This document shows positions 17,191-25,001 of a stretch of DNA of 64,000 nt, piece by piece (the stretch's first letter is position 1; each line of letters begins with the position of its first letter). Under the pieces are notes generated by a model. The model did no database searches and was not told where the DNA came from. It worked only from the letters and a program-made list of their open reading frames with translations. Location of the stretch: the NCBI GenBank assembly GCA_903832325.1, contig CAILBC010000003.1, positions 57,320-121,319 on the forward strand. Reading direction: 5' to 3'. Source of the stretch: an uncultured Sphingomonadales bacterium (GTDB taxonomy: Bacteria; Pseudomonadota; Alphaproteobacteria; Sphingomonadales; Sphingomonadaceae). The position numbers and the translations under genes were made by a program.

Positions 17191-18817
17191 CCGCTGAAAC
17201 CAGCGGCAGATCAATGTCCAGCTGCACACCGCCGGCGTTGCTGGCGATCCGCAAGGTGCCACCCAGCGCCTCGATCCGTTCGCTGATCGATTGCGGGCGG
17301 AGCATGCGGCTTGCTTCCGGCAATCCTTTGCCATTGTCGGCGATGGAAATCAGCAACGAATTGTGATCAGATTGGTCCAGATCGATCGCCATCCGGCTGC
17401 AATTGCCATGGCGAACCGCGTTGGCGACCGCTTCGCGCACCACCTGGCGCAATTCGTACGCCGTGCCGATCGGCACCGGCAGCGGGCTGCGATCAGACCG
17501 CAGGGTGGCGGCAATGTGCCAGTGATCACCCAGTTCGACCAGCAGCCCCTCGATTTCGGCCACCAGATCGGTGCTGCGATCGCCATCGATTCCGTGGCGC
17601 AGCCGGTCGATCATGGCGCGCATGTGGCTCTGTTCGCTGCGCAGCGCCGCCTTCATCGCGGTAATTTCGGTTTCGGGGTCGCCGCCCTGGCGAATCCAGC
17701 GGCGCATGGCCTCCAGCCGGAATTGCGTGCCGGCCAGAAACTGCGCCGCGCTGTCGTGCAGATCGCGCGCCAGCGCATTGCGCGCATGCGACACGGCAAT
17801 CGATTGGGCCAGCATCGCCATTTCCTCGCGATCGAGCGCATGGCCGATTTCCTGCGCCAGCGCGGCGATTGCCGGCAAATTGTCGGTGCAGGTGTCCGCT
17901 GCATCCCACACCACCACATGCCCATGGCTGCTGGCCGCGGCAAAGCCGCCAAGCAGGCCCTCGCGCGCCTCCAGCGCCGCAAGCAGCGGATTGGCAAGCG
18001 ATCCCGTCACCGCTTCATAGCGATCGCTGGTGTGCCACACGATGCGCCGGCGCCGGTGCCTGTCAAACAGCACTGCCCCGGCGTTCACCGCCAGCCCGGG
18101 AAAGCCATCGGGCCCCACTCGTTCGTGCATGAACACGCCGTCGATATCGCGATAGAGATCGATCCACGGTTCCTCGGGCCGGCTGACGGCAATCGCCGCG
18201 TTGCGCGCGTTGAACATGTCGCGCGCAAAGGCCAGGGCGCCCGCCAGCACTTGCGGTCGCCGCTTGCCCGAAATTCCGGCCGGTTCGGGCAGCGAGACCA
18301 GCCGGGCAAACTGCTGGTCGATGCTCAGCCAGACGATCATGATCGACAGCACGATCATGTAGGTCATGCGGCGTTCGAACTGGTACGGATTGGAAATCAG
18401 CCCCAGCGTCTTGATCGCGAGGCCCGCCAGGCCATAGCTCGCCAGCAGCAGCAGCGCGGTGGCCACCACCCCCCGCCAGCGCCAGCGCACTGCGGCAGTA
18501 AGCAGCAGAAAGGCGGCAAAGGCGATGAACGGGCTGCCGAAATCGGAAGTGTTGGTTTCGGTGAAGAACGATGCCGTGATGAACACGCCAATATCGGCAA
18601 TCTGGGCCAGCCGCGCCAGCCGGAAATCCCACCACCAGCTGCGCCAGGCGATCAGCGCCGCAATCAGAGTCCAGCCGAGATACGTGGTCAGCAATGCAAA
18701 GCCGGCGCCGACATTGCGCGCCGGTTCGTCGGGATCGATCCACACCGCCAGCAAAAACACGCCAGCCAGGATCGCGCGGCTCATCGCGATGACTGGTGAT
18801 GTCCTTCGGATCGGCAT
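17186..18817 (-). CDS. Membrane sensor histidine kinase (HisKA_3 type, NarX/DegS-like)
   Basis: Partner of the NarL-type regulator. The N-terminal ~180 residues hold about six hydrophobic segments (AILAGVFLLAVWIDP, LGWTLIAALIAW, IGVFITASFFTET and others). A GAF-like sensor region follows (LDLYRDIDGVF..., HVVVWDAADTC), then the dimerisation helix with phosphorylatable His in NALARDLHDSAAQFLAGTQFRLEAM. The catalytic ATP-binding domain shows VREAVANAVRHGNC and ISIADNGKGLPEAS. ATG 18817 (MPIRRTSPVIAMSRAIL) is preferred because it immediately precedes the membrane domain; the frame is open to 18964. The signal sensed is unknown. Confidence 0.88.
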   Translation of the reverse strand: MPIRRTSPVIAMSRAILAGVFLLAVWIDPDEPARNVGAGFALLTTYLGWTLIAALIAWRSWWWDFRLARLAQIADIGVFITASFFTETNTSDFGSPFIAFAAFLLLTAAVRWRWRGVVATALLLLASYGLAGLAIKTLGLISNPYQFERRMTYMIVLSIMIVWLSIDQQFARLVSLPEPAGISGKRRPQVLAGALAFARDMFNARNAAIAVSRPEEPWIDLYRDIDGVFMHERVGPDGFPGLAVNAGAVLFDRHRRRRIVWHTSDRYEAVTGSLANPLLAALEAREGLLGGFAAASSHGHVVVWDAADTCTDNLPAIAALAQEIGHALDREEMAMLAQSIAVSHARNALARDLHDSAAQFLAGTQFRLEAMRRWIRQGGDPETEITAMKAALRSEQSHMRAMIDRLRHGIDGDRSTDLVAEIEGLLVELGDHWHIAATLRSDRSPLPVPIGTAYELRQVVREAVANAVRHGNCSRMAIDLDQSDHNSLLISIADNGKGLPEASRMLRPQSISERIEALGGTLRIASNAGGVQLDIDLPLVSAG

Positions 18818-19117
18818 GCGGCGGCCGTTCACGCAAAGATCCTTTCGTGGCCGGCCCGTACCGGCGCCCGGCAGCGTTCCCTTGCATGGCTGATACCGGC
18901 GAATCGGGGGTGGGCGCAATCGTTGCTTGCCCGCCTTTTCGGTCCATTTGTGCCAAGCCGCCATCGTTTGCCGGAACGGTACGATTTTTCAGGAAAGACT
19001 ACCGATTAAGGCTGGATGAATATATTGTAATTATGCCGGGTCCGTGGGTGGACCGGCGGGCGCGGCTGTGGGGTATGGACGCGCGCACTGGATCGCGGGC
19101 AACGGGGGGCCGGGGGG
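18818..19117. other. Divergent intergenic region between kinase and LuxR-type gene
   Basis: Three hundred bases without a gene. A locally AT-rich stretch at about 19003-19035 is the likeliest promoter zone for the LuxR-type gene. The nonamer ACTACCGAT occurs at 18998-19006 and again at 19127-19135, just inside the following gene; it may be a regulator half-site or chance. Nothing else is recognisable. Confidence 0.4.
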
Positions 19118-19744
19118 TTGATCAGAACTACCGATCAGGTGGATGTCGATCCGTTGCGCGGGTTGACCGAAAAACAGCGCCAAGTCCTTGATCTGCTTAT
19201 CCAGCACAAGACGTCGAAAGAGATTTCGCGGATGCTGGGGATCTCTCCGCATACGGTTGATCAGCGCATTCTGCTGGCGCGGGCGAAGCTGCAAGTGACG
19301 AGCCGCAACGAAGTGGCGCAGGCCTATCGCCATCTGCTGATCGAGCTGGGGATCGGGCCGCGCGCCGGGACATATCAACAATCCATATACGGGTCGCCGG
19401 ATATCGCCGAAACCGTGCAAACCCGTCACACCGGTCAACGGGAAGCGGCTGATGGGGCATCATCAGGGGCTCATCCGCCAGACATGGCACGTCTGGATCC
19501 TGCTATTGCGGCAGATCCCGGCTACGATCCCGCCTACAGGGCTTTGGCCCCGGCGCGTTCGGCTCAGGCTCTGACGAATGAGGCCGGCGGGAGTTACTAT
19601 CACGTCCTTCCCGAGGCGTTTGACGGTCCGGGTGGTACCCTGCTGCGGCTGGGGGCGATTGCGATGATCACGGTTTTTCTCACTCTGGTGATCCTGGGTG
19701 GCCTGACCATGTACATGCAGCTGTCTCATCTGCTGGTCGGTTGA
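19118..19744 (+). CDS. LuxR-type HTH regulator with C-terminal membrane anchor
   Basis: N-terminal LuxR helix-turn-helix (LTEKQRQVLDLLIQHKTSKEISRMLGISPHTVDQRILLARAKLQV, about residues 15-60) without a receiver domain. A ~100-residue polar linker leads to one hydrophobic segment at the very C-terminus (LGAIAMITVFLTLVILGGLTMYMQL), so the DNA-binding head would face the cytoplasm from a tail anchor. No ATG is available: TTG 19118 follows a G-rich stretch and GTG 19139 is the alternative. It leads a run of four same-strand genes to 21313. Overlaps the frame of the next gene's longest form, not its preferred start. Function unknown; membrane-bound transcription regulation is inference. Confidence 0.75.
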   Translation: MIRTTDQVDVDPLRGLTEKQRQVLDLLIQHKTSKEISRMLGISPHTVDQRILLARAKLQVTSRNEVAQAYRHLLIELGIGPRAGTYQQSIYGSPDIAETVQTRHTGQREAADGASSGAHPPDMARLDPAIAADPGYDPAYRALAPARSAQALTNEAGGSYYHVLPEAFDGPGGTLLRLGAIAMITVFLTLVILGGLTMYMQLSHLLVG

Positions 19745-19833
19745 CCCGATTGCAGGACCGGTTTCCCGGCCCGTCCGGACGCCTCTTTTGTCAACGCATG
19801 ACCGATGCCGGGGGCATCGGCGGGAGGCCTTCC

Positions 19834-20244
19834 ATGACGACCCAATCGCACAGCGCCAAGCATGCCATGACCAACACCGTTGCCCAGCAGCGGATCACCC
19901 GTGACTTGCGTCATGCCGAGGCCGCGCTCGATGAAGCGCTGCTGCGTCAGGCCCGGCTGCTCTCCACAATGGTTCACGCCCGCCGGGAAACCGATGTTTC
20001 GCCGTTTCTGGGCCAGGATGCGATGATGCGGCTGGTGCGCAGCCAGCAGGCGATGCTCAACGCCGGGGGCGAACTGGCACGGGTGCACGGCCGGCTGAGC
20101 GACATTGCCGAGGAAATGCTGATCGGTACCGACCCTTGCCCGACGCCGGCATTCGGTCTGGCGGACCCCGCCGATGAAGCATCTGCATTTGATGCCGATG
20201 CCGACGACATTGCGGCCCTGCCTGCCCGGCCGCGCGCTGCATGA
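19834..20244 (+). CDS. Hypothetical helical protein
   Basis: A 136-residue soluble protein starting MTTQSHSAKHAMTN. ATG 19834 is chosen because GGGAGG at 19822-19827 is ideally spaced; longer forms start without a ribosome-binding site. The middle is strongly helical, probably coiled-coil (LRHAEAALDEALLRQARLLSTMVHAR; SQQAMLNAGGELARVHGRLSDIAEEML), and the C-terminus is acidic and Ala-rich. No family recognised. Its position between the membrane-anchored LuxR gene and a membrane-protein gene suggests a shared regulatory module. Confidence 0.65.
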   Translation: MTTQSHSAKHAMTNTVAQQRITRDLRHAEAALDEALLRQARLLSTMVHARRETDVSPFLGQDAMMRLVRSQQAMLNAGGELARVHGRLSDIAEEMLIGTDPCPTPAFGLADPADEASAFDADADDIAALPARPRAA

Positions 20245-20289
20245 CCGGCGCGCAGAAGCCGGCGTCGCAGACACAGCACCAGAACTGAC

Positions 20290-20736
20290 ATGCTGTTTGT
20301 CTGGCTATCCCGGCTTCTGCTGTGCCTGTCTGCACTGTTCGCCTTTCGCAAGGGCGACGAACCGGAACGGCTGGTTGCGATCATCATCCTGGCAGAGGTT
20401 CCGCTCGATCTCGCCAATCACTCCTTGTTTGGATATCCGACATGGTTCGAGGTCAATCCCGGCCACTTCGTGATCGATCTGTGGGCGCTGCTCACGCTCA
20501 CCTGGGTTGCGCTGAATGCCAATCGCGGCTGGACCTTGTGGGTCAGCGCGATGCAGATGATCGTGGTCACCGCGCATATGGCCAAGCTGCTGGAAATCGA
20601 CGAGGCCCGGCGCAGCTATTGGGTCATGGCCGAAACGCCGGGCCTTGCCGAAGTGATGCTGCTGCTGCTTGGCACATGGTCGCACGCCCAGCGGATGCAA
20701 CGCATCGGCCGCTATGCCGCGTGGCGCCCCACATGA
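20290..20736 (+). CDS. Small integral membrane protein, unknown function
   Basis: 148 residues with about four hydrophobic stretches: LFVWLSRLLLCLSALFAF, VAIIILAEVPLDLANHSLFG, VIDLWALLTLTWVALNA and WVSAMQMIVVTAHMAKLL, then LAEVMLLLLGTWSHAQ. The N-terminus has no cleavable signal. It lies 45 bp after the helical hypothetical gene and 49 bp before the winged-helix gene on the same strand. No conserved catalytic pattern is visible. Confidence 0.65.
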   Translation: MLFVWLSRLLLCLSALFAFRKGDEPERLVAIIILAEVPLDLANHSLFGYPTWFEVNPGHFVIDLWALLTLTWVALNANRGWTLWVSAMQMIVVTAHMAKLLEIDEARRSYWVMAETPGLAEVMLLLLGTWSHAQRMQRIGRYAAWRPT

Positions 20737-20785
20737 CCGGCCGTTGCGCACCGGCAAGGGTTTCGTTTGCCAATGGAGGCGGGGC

Positions 20786-21313
20786 ATGACCGCGCGAACG
20801 GGGCCGGCGCGCGCCGGCAGCACGGCATCGGGGCGACCTGGCAAAGTCGAACGCGCCTTGCGCGCATCACCGGTGGCGGCGCTGCCGCAGGTTGCCGGCG
20901 ATGCCACGGCGCAGGCCCGGCGCCAGCGCCTGGCGCTGACTCTGGCACGCGAATTCTATGCCGGCCGTCGCCGCCGGGCGCGCTATCTCAACGCCGATCT
21001 GTTCGGCGAACCGACCTGGGATATCCTGCTCGACCTTTATGTGGCCGCGCGCGAAGACCGCCGCGTGCCGACTACCAGCGCCTGCATCGGCGCGCATGTT
21101 CCGCCCACCACCGCGCTGCGCTGGCTGCGCATTCTGGAAATGCGCGGCATGGTCGAACGCGAAGACGATGGGCGCGACGGGCGACGGACTTTTGTCCGGC
21201 TGAGCCAGCGCGGCCATCTGGTGATGGAGGCCTTTCTGGGATCGATGGCCGATACGCTGATGACGGCGCTGGCCGGGGCCGATGCCGCGGGCGAGGCACT
21301 GGCGCCAGATTGA
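20786..21313 (+). CDS. MarR-like winged-helix DNA-binding protein
   Basis: 175 residues from ATG 20786, supported by GGAGG at 20775-20779. The core ARYLNADLFGEPTWDILLDLYVAAREDRRV, then TTSACIGAHVPPTTALRWLRILEMRGMVEREDDGRDGRRTFVRLSQRG, has the helix-turn-helix plus beta-wing layout of MarR/ArsR-type regulators (recognition helix near TTALRWLRILE). The N-terminus is basic and disordered. Last gene of the four-gene run that starts with the membrane-anchored LuxR protein. The ligand and target are unknown. Confidence 0.75.
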   Translation: MTARTGPARAGSTASGRPGKVERALRASPVAALPQVAGDATAQARRQRLALTLAREFYAGRRRRARYLNADLFGEPTWDILLDLYVAAREDRRVPTTSACIGAHVPPTTALRWLRILEMRGMVEREDDGRDGRRTFVRLSQRGHLVMEAFLGSMADTLMTALAGADAAGEALAPD

Positions 21314-21320
21314 TCGCCAG

Positions 21321-21410
21321 CACCCTGATCAATCGCACCCTGATCAATCGCACCTTGATCAATCGCACCTTGATCAATCGCACCTTGATCAATCGCACCT
21401 TGATCGGTTC
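21321..21410. repeat. 15-bp tandem repeat, six units
   Basis: Units CACC(C/T)TGATCAATCG run without interruption at 21321, 21336, 21351, 21366, 21381 and 21396; the last is degenerate. The core TGATCA is palindromic. It fills the space between two convergent genes (ends at 21313 and 21422). There are no spacers, so it is not CRISPR. Confidence 0.9.
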
Positions 21411-21421
21411 GGGGGGCCTGT

Positions 21422-21712
21422 TCAGCGGCGGCGCTGCGCATAGCAGCGGTGATGTTTGTGCCGGGCGATCTCGTGCCCGGCAATACCGCCTGCCGCCGCG
21501 CCGATCACGGTTCCGGCCACCCCGCCGGTCAGCACCGCGCCCAGCACTGCGCCGCCGGTGCCACCGACCAGCGCGCCCTGCGTTTTGGTCAGGCGTTTGC
21601 AGTGCCAGGCCTGCGCCGGGGTCGCCCCGCACATCACGCCGCCCGCAACAAGGCCGGCGGCGAGCACTGTCGAGGTCAGGCTGCGGGTGAAATTGCGGAA
21701 AATCGGCTGCAT
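21422..21712 (-). CDS. Exported glycine-zipper protein
   Basis: 96 residues. A signal peptide (LTSTVLAAGLVAGGVMCGATPAQA) is followed by a short mature part with a glycine-zipper stretch (GALVGGTGGAVLGAVLTGGVAGTVIGAAAGGIAGHEIARHKHH) of the Gly-zipper_2TM/Rick_17kDa type, known from outer-membrane-associated small proteins such as SlyB-like antigens. ATG 21712 is preferred because it places the signal peptide at the N-terminus. The His/Arg-rich tail is unusual. Function probably structural in the envelope. Confidence 0.7.
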   Translation of the reverse strand: MQPIFRNFTRSLTSTVLAAGLVAGGVMCGATPAQAWHCKRLTKTQGALVGGTGGAVLGAVLTGGVAGTVIGAAAGGIAGHEIARHKHHRCYAQRRR

Positions 21713-21732
21713 CTGGGCTGTGCTCCGGTTGA

Positions 21733-22566
21733 TCAGGCGCGTGGCGGGCCGCTTTCGCGCATCAGCGTGGCGGTAACACGCCGCCGCACATCCAGCGCCA
21801 GCACACAATCGGCGCGATCGGGCAAATCGGCAAGCAGGTGTCGGGTAATCCGTTCATAATGCGCGACAAAGCGGGCCAGCGCGGGCCCATCCATGATCCC
21901 GGGGCCGCCGCCCTGGCGTTGGCGCAGCGCCGCCTCCTGCTCCCCACGCCATGCCGCCACCGTGGCAAAATCGGGCGCGCGCAGCATCGCCAGCGCATCG
22001 ATCCGCGCCCATAATGCGGCATGGTCGCCGGCCAGCGCGGCGTTGACATGGCGGCGCCAGCGCCCGTCGCCATCTTCCTGCGCCTCCAGCGCGTTGATCG
22101 GCACCGCCAGCGCCGCCTCGTCCTGCGGCCGCGCGCCCAGGCACCAGCCTTCGAACAGCAGCAGCCGGGTTCGGGGCGGGGCCCGGTCCCATGCCGCGGC
22201 GGGCCGGCGATCATCGCGCGCCTTGTCGAACCGGGGCAGGGGGGCCGCTTCGCCGCGCGCCAGCGCCGCGATCGTGGCAAGCCCCAGCGCAACATCGTGC
22301 GTGCCGGGCACCCCGCGCGTGATCAACAGCGGATGGACCGCGCGCGCCAGCCGCTGCCGTTCGGCCAGGGTGTGGTACAGATCATCGAGCGACAGAATGG
22401 CGGTGGCAACGCCGCGCGCCGCAAACCTGCGGTGCAGTTCGGCGGCAAGCGTTGATTTGCCCGATCCTTGCGCGCCCGACAGCCCCAGCACGACAAGGCC
22501 GTCGCGCCGCGCCAGGTGGTTCGTGGCCAGCGCATCCAGCGCAGCAAGGGCAGCAGGGTCGATCAT
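21733..22566 (-). CDS. P-loop kinase, D-glycerate 3-kinase/uridine kinase-like
   Basis: 277 residues from ATG 22566. N-terminal Walker A in VVLGLSGAQGSGKSTLAAEL, then LSLDDLYHTLAERQRLA with the acidic pair common to phosphoribulokinase/uridine kinase-like enzymes, RGVPGTHDVALGL, PRFDKARDDR, and LLLFEGWCLGARPQ. This motif order is that of plant-type D-glycerate 3-kinase and yeast Tda10. It would phosphorylate glycerate or another small hydroxy compound. Transcribed divergently from eutB with 132 bp between starts; a role in ethanolamine use is possible but unproven. A much longer open frame upstream lies antisense to eutB and is not taken as coding. Confidence 0.75.
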   Translation of the reverse strand: MIDPAALAALDALATNHLARRDGLVVLGLSGAQGSGKSTLAAELHRRFAARGVATAILSLDDLYHTLAERQRLARAVHPLLITRGVPGTHDVALGLATIAALARGEAAPLPRFDKARDDRRPAAAWDRAPPRTRLLLFEGWCLGARPQDEAALAVPINALEAQEDGDGRWRRHVNAALAGDHAALWARIDALAMLRAPDFATVAAWRGEQEAALRQRQGGGPGIMDGPALARFVAHYERITRHLLADLPDRADCVLALDVRRRVTATLMRESGPPRA

Positions 22567-22698
22567 GCCGATATTTCCGATAAGGCGGTGCCGGGCACAC
22601 TGGTCCTTTGGGGCCGGGCCTGCAATGCGCGCTTGCAAGGGAATCGCATCTGGTGCCAGCCTGTGCTTGGGCAGGCGGCGGTGAACAAGGGACTGCAC

Positions 22699-24096
22699 AT
22701 GGTCTATGCGGGCAATTTCGGTGGTGAACGGCACCGGTTCGATACGCTGGCGGCGGTTCTGGCCTGTGCCTCGCCGGCGCGGTCGGGCGATTCGCTGGCC
22801 GGGCTTGCCGCGCACAGCGCCGCGCAGCGCGTGGCCGCGCGCGCGGTTCTGGCCGATCTGCCGCTTCGCCATTTTCTCGATGTTGCGCTGGTGCCTTATG
22901 AAACCGATGAGGTTACCCGCCTGATTATCGATGGCCATGATGCGGCCGCCTTTGCCCTGCTGGCCGCGATGACCGTGGGCGATTTTCGCGATTGGTTGCT
23001 CCTGCCTGAAACCGGCAGCGCCGCGCTGGCCGCCGTGGCCCCCGGGCTGACGCCGGAAATGGTGGCCGCGGTTTCGAAACTGATGCGCAACCAGGATCTG
23101 ATCGTGGTCGCGCAAAAAGTGCGCGTGGTTACCGCGTTTCGCAACACCATCGGCCTGCCCGGGCGTCTGTCGACCCGGCTGCAGCCCAATCATCCCGCCG
23201 ACGATCCGCGCGGCATTGCCGCGGCCGTGCTCGATGGCCTGATCCATGGCGTGGGCGATGCGGTGATCGGCATCAACCCGGCCAGCGACAGCGTGCCGGG
23301 CGCCCAGGCGCTGCTGACGATGCTCGACGATCTGCGCGAACGCTATGCCATTCCCACGCAGACTTGCGTGCTGACCCATGTGACCAATGCGATCGACATC
23401 ATCGCGCGCGGCGGCCCGGTCGATCTGGTGTTTCAGTCGGTGGCGGGCAGCGAAGCGGCCAATCGCGGCTTTGGCATCGATCTGGCGCTGTTGCGAGAGG
23501 CGCACGATGCCGCGCTGGGCCTGGGCCGGGGCACGGTCGGGCAAAACGTGATGTATTTCGAAACCGGGCAGGGCGCGGCGCTGTCGGCCAATGCCCACCA
23601 CGGCGTGGACCAGCAGACGATGGAGGCGCGCGCCTATGCCGTGGCGCGCGCGTTCGATCCCTTGCTGGTCAATACCGTGGTTGGCTTCATCGGGCCGGAA
23701 TATCTTTATGACGGCAAGGAAATCATCCGCGCCGCGCTCGAAGATCACTTCTGCGGAAAGCTGCTGGGCCTGCCGATGGGCTGTGACGCATGCTATACCA
23801 ACCATGCCGAGGCCGATCAGGACGACATGGACACGCTGATGACCGTGCTGACCGTGGCGGGCTGCAATTTCCTGATCTGCGTGCCCGGCAATGACGATGT
23901 CATGCTCAGCTATCAAAGCCTGTCGTACCACGATGCGCTGGCCCTGCGCGCAATGTTCGGCACGCGCGCTGCGCCCGAATTCGAAGCCTGGCTGGCGGCG
24001 ATGGACCTGATCGCGCCCGATGGATCGATCCGCGCGCTGGCCGCCGGGCCCGCCACGCTGGTGCGCGCCCTGGCCGGATCGGGCGTTGCGGCATGA
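22699..24096 (+). CDS. eutB: Ethanolamine ammonia-lyase large subunit
   Basis: With EutC converts ethanolamine to acetaldehyde and ammonia using adenosylcobalamin. 465 residues against about 453 in E. coli. Conserved blocks include LMRNQDLIVVAQKVRVVTAFRNT, GRLSTRLQPNHPADDP, the substrate-site region VFQSVAGSEAANRGFG, YFETGQGAALSANAHHG and MGCDACYTNHAEADQDDMD. ATG 22699 has AAGGGA six bases upstream; GTG 22681 is an alternative. Its stop overlaps eutC by 4 nt. No microcompartment genes, EutA reactivase or EutR-like regulator are in the window, which fits a simple three-gene catabolic module. Confidence 0.96.
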   Translation: MVYAGNFGGERHRFDTLAAVLACASPARSGDSLAGLAAHSAAQRVAARAVLADLPLRHFLDVALVPYETDEVTRLIIDGHDAAAFALLAAMTVGDFRDWLLLPETGSAALAAVAPGLTPEMVAAVSKLMRNQDLIVVAQKVRVVTAFRNTIGLPGRLSTRLQPNHPADDPRGIAAAVLDGLIHGVGDAVIGINPASDSVPGAQALLTMLDDLRERYAIPTQTCVLTHVTNAIDIIARGGPVDLVFQSVAGSEAANRGFGIDLALLREAHDAALGLGRGTVGQNVMYFETGQGAALSANAHHGVDQQTMEARAYAVARAFDPLLVNTVVGFIGPEYLYDGKEIIRAALEDHFCGKLLGLPMGCDACYTNHAEADQDDMDTLMTVLTVAGCNFLICVPGNDDVMLSYQSLSYHDALALRAMFGTRAAPEFEAWLAAMDLIAPDGSIRALAAGPATLVRALAGSGVAA

Positions 24097-25001
24097 GCGA
24101 GGACGCCGCGCCACCCGCAGCGCTGCCCCCCGCAGCGCTGCCCCCCGCAGCGCTGCCCCCCGCAGCGGTGCCCCCCGAAGCGGTGCCCCCCGAAGCGCTG
24201 CCCCCCGAAGCGCTGCCAGCCGATGCCGCGCTGTGGGAACGGCTGCGCGCGGCAACGCCGGCGCGGATCGCGTTGGGCCGCGTGGGCCATACCCTGCCGC
24301 TCGATGCGGTGCTGACGTTTCAGCTTGATCATGCGCGGGCGCGCGATGCGGTCCATGCCCCGTTCGATGCGGCCGCGCTGGCGGCAGAACTGGCCCCGCT
24401 GGCGACGATCACGCTGGACAGCGCCGCGCCCGACCGCACGACGTATCTGCGCCGTCCCGATCTTGGCCGGCGCCTGTCCGATGCCGGTGCCGCGCTGCTG
24501 AAACAGGCGGTGCAGGCCGATCCGGCGATTGCCGGGCGCGATGTGGCCATCGTGATCGGCGATGGCCTGTCGGCGACCGGGGTCCAGGCCGGCGCCGCCG
24601 CGCTGGTGCACGCGATCCTGGCCGAACTGCGCGGGCTGACCGTGGCGCCGGTGGTGATCGCAACGGGCGCGCGCGTGGCGCTGGGCGATGCGATTGGCGC
24701 CGGTCTGCGCGCGCGGGTGGTGATCGTGGTGATCGGCGAAAGGCCGGGGCTGAGCGTGGCTGACAGCCTGGGCGTCTATCTCACGTTCGGTCCGCGCCCT
24801 GGCCGCGCCGACAGCGAACGCAATTGCATTTCCAACATCCATGCGCGCGGCGGGCTGGCCCCGGCGGCGGCGGCAGCGATTCTGGGCCGGCTGGTGCGCG
24901 ATGCGCTGCGGCTGGGCCTGTCGGGCGTGGAGCTCAAGGATGTTGGCGAAGCACTTCCGGCGCCCGAACGGCCGGCCGCTGAACAGAAAGACCCGCGATG
25001 A
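24093..25001 (+). CDS. eutC: Ethanolamine ammonia-lyase small subunit
   Basis: B12-binding partner of EutB. 302 residues; after a repetitive N-terminus the conserved part starts at ALWERLRAATPARIALGRVGHTLPLDAVLTFQLDHARARDAVH and continues through TYLRRPDLGRRLSD, VAIVIGDGLSATGVQAGA, VIVVIGERPGLSVADSLGVYLTFGPRPGRADSERNCISNIHARG, all typical. Residues ~10-40 are a Pro/Ala/Glu pentapeptide repeat encoded by a 15-bp DNA repeat (24121-24210), which replaces the usual linker. Overlaps eutB and the permease gene by 4 nt each. Confidence 0.95.
   Translation: MSEDAAPPAALPPAALPPAALPPAAVPPEAVPPEALPPEALPADAALWERLRAATPARIALGRVGHTLPLDAVLTFQLDHARARDAVHAPFDAAALAAELAPLATITLDSAAPDRTTYLRRPDLGRRLSDAGAALLKQAVQADPAIAGRDVAIVIGDGLSATGVQAGAAALVHAILAELRGLTVAPVVIATGARVALGDAIGAGLRARVVIVVIGERPGLSVADSLGVYLTFGPRPGRADSERNCISNIHARGGLAPAAAAAILGRLVRDALRLGLSGVELKDVGEALPAPERPAAEQKDPR
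24121..24210 (+). repeat. 15-bp tandem repeat in eutC, six units
   Basis: Three units CGCTGCCCCCCGCAG, then three CG(G/C)TGCCCCCCGAAG variants, encode repeated (A/V)LPPA/E pentapeptides in the N-terminal linker of EutC. Units of 15 bp keep the frame, so copy number could change without breaking the gene. Confidence 0.9.

Noticed and set aside
21321..21410. CRISPR-like array
   Set aside because: The 15-bp units are contiguous without spacers and no cas genes are present.
22567..22698. Cobalamin riboswitch upstream of eutB
   Set aside because: The 132-bp divergent spacer is too short and no B12-box-like conserved core was seen.
22567..24255. Upstream extension of the kinase-like frame antisense to eutB
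   Set aside because: Composition is shadow-like and the conserved kinase domain begins at 22566; eutB is clearly coding.
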